DNA from: Chitinophagales bacterium
Lineage (GTDB): Bacteria > Bacteroidota > Bacteroidia > Chitinophagales > Chitinophagaceae
Assembly: GCA_026936105.1 (NCBI GenBank)
Contig: JAIXKI010000031.1
Location: forward strand, 187,544-251,543
Reading direction: 5' to 3'
DNA length: 64,000 nt
The notes beneath the pieces were generated by a model. The model was not told the origin of the DNA. It did not search any database and saw only the letters and a list, made by a program, of their open reading frames with translations. Positions 61,431 through 64,000 of this stretch are shown here, in pieces. The position numbers and the translations under genes were made by a program. Position 1 is the first letter of the stretch, and the number at the start of each line of letters is the position of its first letter.

Positions 61431-61539
61431 ATTTGTATTTTTTTATTCCCCGTATTTTATATTTGATTCATAACAGCAACGCATTATCCGCCATAAATCT
61501 TTCTCATAAAAAATACAGCTACTTCCAGTCTCCTCATTT

Positions 61540-62541
61540 TTATAGCCTAAATAATTTCTTTGCATTTTCATAAAGAATCTTTCGCTCAATCGCTTTAGTT
61601 GAAGCCAATTTTCTAATCTCTGCTATGGTCCGTATTCCCTGGCAAACTGCGTCTTTTGAAGGTCCCCCAAAAAATGCAGGATCCGGACAATCGCTTCCAA
61701 ATAATAATTTATCCTGATGACGAATAAGAAATTCACGAGCCTGATCCTCATCACGGGTTAATGAGTTATATCCCGAACCTGCAGATAAATCGCCAAACAT
61801 ATTGGGATAATCAGCAAGCAGGCGATCAGTCAATCCTCCCGGAGTTACTTTACCATTTGGATACATCTCCTCGCTGTCTATATAGTTCTTGTCAATAAAA
61901 GACCACCAGCTTTGAGCATGACCGATAAAATTAACCTTTGGATATTTTTCAAGCATAGTGTGGAATCGTTCAATACCATAATTATACATTTTAAATTGCC
62001 AATGCATCAGCACCGGTACATTATATTCCTGAGCTAACTGATAAATTTTCTGCATTTCAGGTGAATCACATTCGATCCCGAACTTCTGTTCTCCAATAAC
62101 AACTGCTCCCTTTTTCAGATATTTTTCAATTTCTTTTATTGCCCCCGGATAGTCAGGAACTTCATTTGCTCCAAAAAGAAATTCTTTTGGGTGCTTTTTT
62201 GCAAACTGATAGCAAACTTCATTGCCTGTACATTTTGCCTGTAATCCATTAGAAATACCCTCATGCGTAGAAGCAGTCTTTAAGGGGCGACCGGAAGGAA
62301 GAAGTATTGTAGTAGTAGCCCCCATATCCCGCTGATGTGCGGCAAGAAATTTATTATCCCTACCATTATAATCGGTGTGCTGATGTATATCAATGATTGG
62401 CTCTTCAGCAATATCCTGAATCTTACCTATCGCTGATGTATCAAATTTTATTGCTGACCCTGCCAGAACTAACCCGGTTGTTGTTATAAACTCACGACGT
62501 GATATTCCTGCAGGCCCTTGATTTTCTTTTCTTTTTTTCAT
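61540..62541 (-). CDS. Amidohydrolase-family metal-dependent hydrolase, TAT-exported
   Basis: From ATG 62541 the protein is 333 aa with a twin-arginine-like signal (SRREFITTTGLVLAGSAI). The TIM-barrel metal motifs are DIHQH (first HxH pair), VLMHWQ, FIGHAQSW and LFGSDCPDP with the catalytic Asp, as in amidohydrolase-2 (PF04909) proteins. These hydrolyse lactones, decarboxylate or act on small cyclic sugars and acids. Within this locus a role on sugar lactones or uronic acids is plausible but unproven. ATG 62568 is the longer alternative, without a better signal. Confidence 0.87.
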   Translation of the reverse strand: MKKRKENQGPAGISRREFITTTGLVLAGSAIKFDTSAIGKIQDIAEEPIIDIHQHTDYNGRDNKFLAAHQRDMGATTTILLPSGRPLKTASTHEGISNGLQAKCTGNEVCYQFAKKHPKEFLFGANEVPDYPGAIKEIEKYLKKGAVVIGEQKFGIECDSPEMQKIYQLAQEYNVPVLMHWQFKMYNYGIERFHTMLEKYPKVNFIGHAQSWWSFIDKNYIDSEEMYPNGKVTPGGLTDRLLADYPNMFGDLSAGSGYNSLTRDEDQAREFLIRHQDKLLFGSDCPDPAFFGGPSKDAVCQGIRTIAEIRKLASTKAIERKILYENAKKLFRL

Positions 62542-62592
62542 TTCATTAATGGTTATTTTAAACCACAATTATATCTTCCACCTGGCAATAAA

Positions 62593-64000
62593 TCACTTGC
62601 ATATAAAAACCATTGTTTTTTCCAGACTTGTTTTACTCTGTGTTCTAAGTGCATAAATCCCATTGGAAAGCGATCCTAATTTTATTTCAATTTTATCAGA
62701 AACTGCATGTATCATTCGGACAATATTACCTGCCATATTATACATCGTGATTTTGCAGCCCGGAGCTGAAGTTTGAATATTCAGAATATCTGATGCCGGA
62801 TTCGGAAATATTCTGATAATACTACTCCGGTCCGGAACATAAGGTATGGAAGTTACTAATTGAGATTCATAAGCTCCGATTTCGTAAGATTCTCCTTGTG
62901 GCCGTGGAATACTGTCGTAATCTGTCTTAACATAGTCAAGGGATTTGCCTGTGTTGATACAAGGGCTGCCGGGTTGCAGGTGAAAGTCACCGATATTAAT
63001 ATTTTTAAAAAGCGGGTCAGCCGAAAAACTGTTTATTGCATTTGTTACAAAATTCAAAGGCATTCCCCCTTCAATATCAAAAAAATCACAATTGGAAAAG
63101 TAAGTATTGGTCCCATTGGGAATTATATCATTTGCAAAGGGTCCGGCCTTAAAGGCTCCACCGGAGCCCGAAGACAAGGTCCCGTAAAAAATATTGTTTA
63201 TGTATTTCATATTCTTACAGGACCTTTCAGCAAAGAGTTGATACCGCGTTTTATAGAATGTGCAGTTTGCAATAATGTTATTTCCGGCGTCTGAAGGTAT
63301 GCTATAGCTGAAATAATAAATACCCATATAACAATTGACAGCAATACAGTTGATAAATAAATTATTGTTTCCGGGGTGGCCGGCAGGGTCTGTACCGGTA
63401 TCACCATCCTCAACAGTATCATTAAATTTAATTGCCGAGCGGCAGTTTTCAGCGATACATCCATCAAAAATATTATCACTTGCACCATCCCTGGAAACCA
63501 TGCAATGACCTTCACCACCGGATGAACCCGGTTCCCCTGTATGAGTTCCGATTGCTTTGCAATGATAGAACAGATTATACTGTGCGGTTCTATGCCGGAC
63601 GCAAAATGCTTCTCCCATATTTTTTGCAATACAATAATAAAATTTATTGTGTTGGGCTGAAATAGCAGGAACGGACATTCCCCGATCAATCACCTGCTCT
63701 GCATTTGTCTTGGCTGTATAACCATGACCATTATGTGATAATCCCGGCATTCTTTCAATATAACAGTTCCTAAATACATTATCATTTCCGGTAACAATCA
63801 TGTAATAATCAGTTGCAGCGGATCCCGAATTTTCATTACAATAGGCTTTGCAGTTCACTATTAAATTATTATTTCCATTTATCCCAAATCCTTCCGCAGC
63901 AGCATTTATTACAAGGCAGTTGCTGATTGTATTGTTGTTGGAAAACCTTGTTCCCATACTGCCGAAAAGAAAACCAAATCCGGAGTAAGATGAAGAACTA
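62593..64000 (-). CDS. Right-handed beta-helix protein with type IX sorting domain, partial
   Basis: The frame is open to the right edge of the window, so the true start lies beyond base 64000; an internal Met at 63957 is not the start. The visible 468 or so residues are mostly parallel beta-helix repeats rich in NNNxIxNC and NxFxNC (for example NNTISNCLVINAAAEGFGI). This fold is used by polysaccharide lyases and pectin-type enzymes. The end has PNPASDILNIQTSAPG and NGIYALRTQ, a type A type IX secretion sorting domain. It is therefore secreted or surface-attached and probably acts on a polysaccharide. Confidence 0.9.
   Translation of the reverse strand, partial: SSSSYSGFGFLFGSMGTRFSNNNTISNCLVINAAAEGFGINGNNNLIVNCKAYCNENSGSAATDYYMIVTGNDNVFRNCYIERMPGLSHNGHGYTAKTNAEQVIDRGMSVPAISAQHNKFYYCIAKNMGEAFCVRHRTAQYNLFYHCKAIGTHTGEPGSSGGEGHCMVSRDGASDNIFDGCIAENCRSAIKFNDTVEDGDTGTDPAGHPGNNNLFINCIAVNCYMGIYYFSYSIPSDAGNNIIANCTFYKTRYQLFAERSCKNMKYINNIFYGTLSSGSGGAFKAGPFANDIIPNGTNTYFSNCDFFDIEGGMPLNFVTNAINSFSADPLFKNINIGDFHLQPGSPCINTGKSLDYVKTDYDSIPRPQGESYEIGAYESQLVTSIPYVPDRSSIIRIFPNPASDILNIQTSAPGCKITMYNMAGNIVRMIHAVSDKIEIKLGSLSNGIYALRTQSKTSLEKTMVFICK

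Overview
The window looks like a contiguous stretch of chromosome from a member of the Bacteroidota, most likely the Chitinophagales/Chitinophagaceae (an inference from gene content, not a database match). Supporting signs are a SusC/SusD pair, a C-terminal type IX secretion sorting domain, TAnnTTTG-type -7 promoter boxes, many genes without a clear Shine-Dalgarno, and moderate GC.

Layout. 1-188: C-terminus of a serine carboxypeptidase, then a terminator. 339-9023: a defence island on the + strand, consisting of a type I restriction-modification operon (hsdR, hsdM, hsdS), a small GxxExxY gene bounded by inverted repeats and sitting between hsdR and hsdM, a possible PD-(D/E)XK protein, and an ImmA/IrrE metallopeptidase paired with a DUF4411 PIN protein. 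9203-16892: secreted or housekeeping hydrolases (class A beta-lactamase-like, AIM24-like, M16 and M14 peptidases). 17317-24113: a TetR-TolC-MFP-RND efflux operon. 24208-31193: a DUF502 membrane protein, a zinc phospholipase/nuclease-like protein, serC, DUF1015, a TPR protein and a long-chain acyl-CoA synthetase. 31208-32604: an ECF sigma factor, a membrane protein and a Spy/CnrX-like sensor, in an arrangement like cnrYXH.

32742-about 42100 is an accessory region that begins at an intact tRNA-Arg(CCT). Next to the tRNA is a broken second copy interrupted by GC-rich inserts, and a third fragment. Then come a DUF4143 ATPase behind a double palindrome, a reduced arsenic cluster (arsR, arsM, a small Cys-containing protein, and an arsN2-like gene with an in-frame TGA), an unknown gene, a SWIM-SNF2 helicase whose original N-terminus carries an in-frame TAA, and a six-repeat beta-flower protein between direct repeats.

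42893-46642: a sugar module (SemiSWEET, SDR dehydrogenase, GH63-like glucosidase). 47220-64000: a polysaccharide utilisation locus with two paralogous two-headed esterases around a GH29 alpha-L-fucosidase, two HGSNAT-like membrane acyltransferases, SusD, SusC, a TAT-type amidohydrolase and a beta-helix protein with a type IX sorting domain that runs off the right end. The locus plausibly de-esterifies, cuts and imports an acylated, fucose-containing glycan.

The points I find most worth a second look are the inverted-repeat GxxExxY unit inside the hsd operon, the shattered tRNA-Arg copies, the two in-frame stop codons in otherwise well-preserved reading frames about 1.2 kb apart, and the double esterases, one of which has lost the likely catalytic His of its second domain. 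No homology search, structure prediction or alignment program was run. Family names come from motif recognition.
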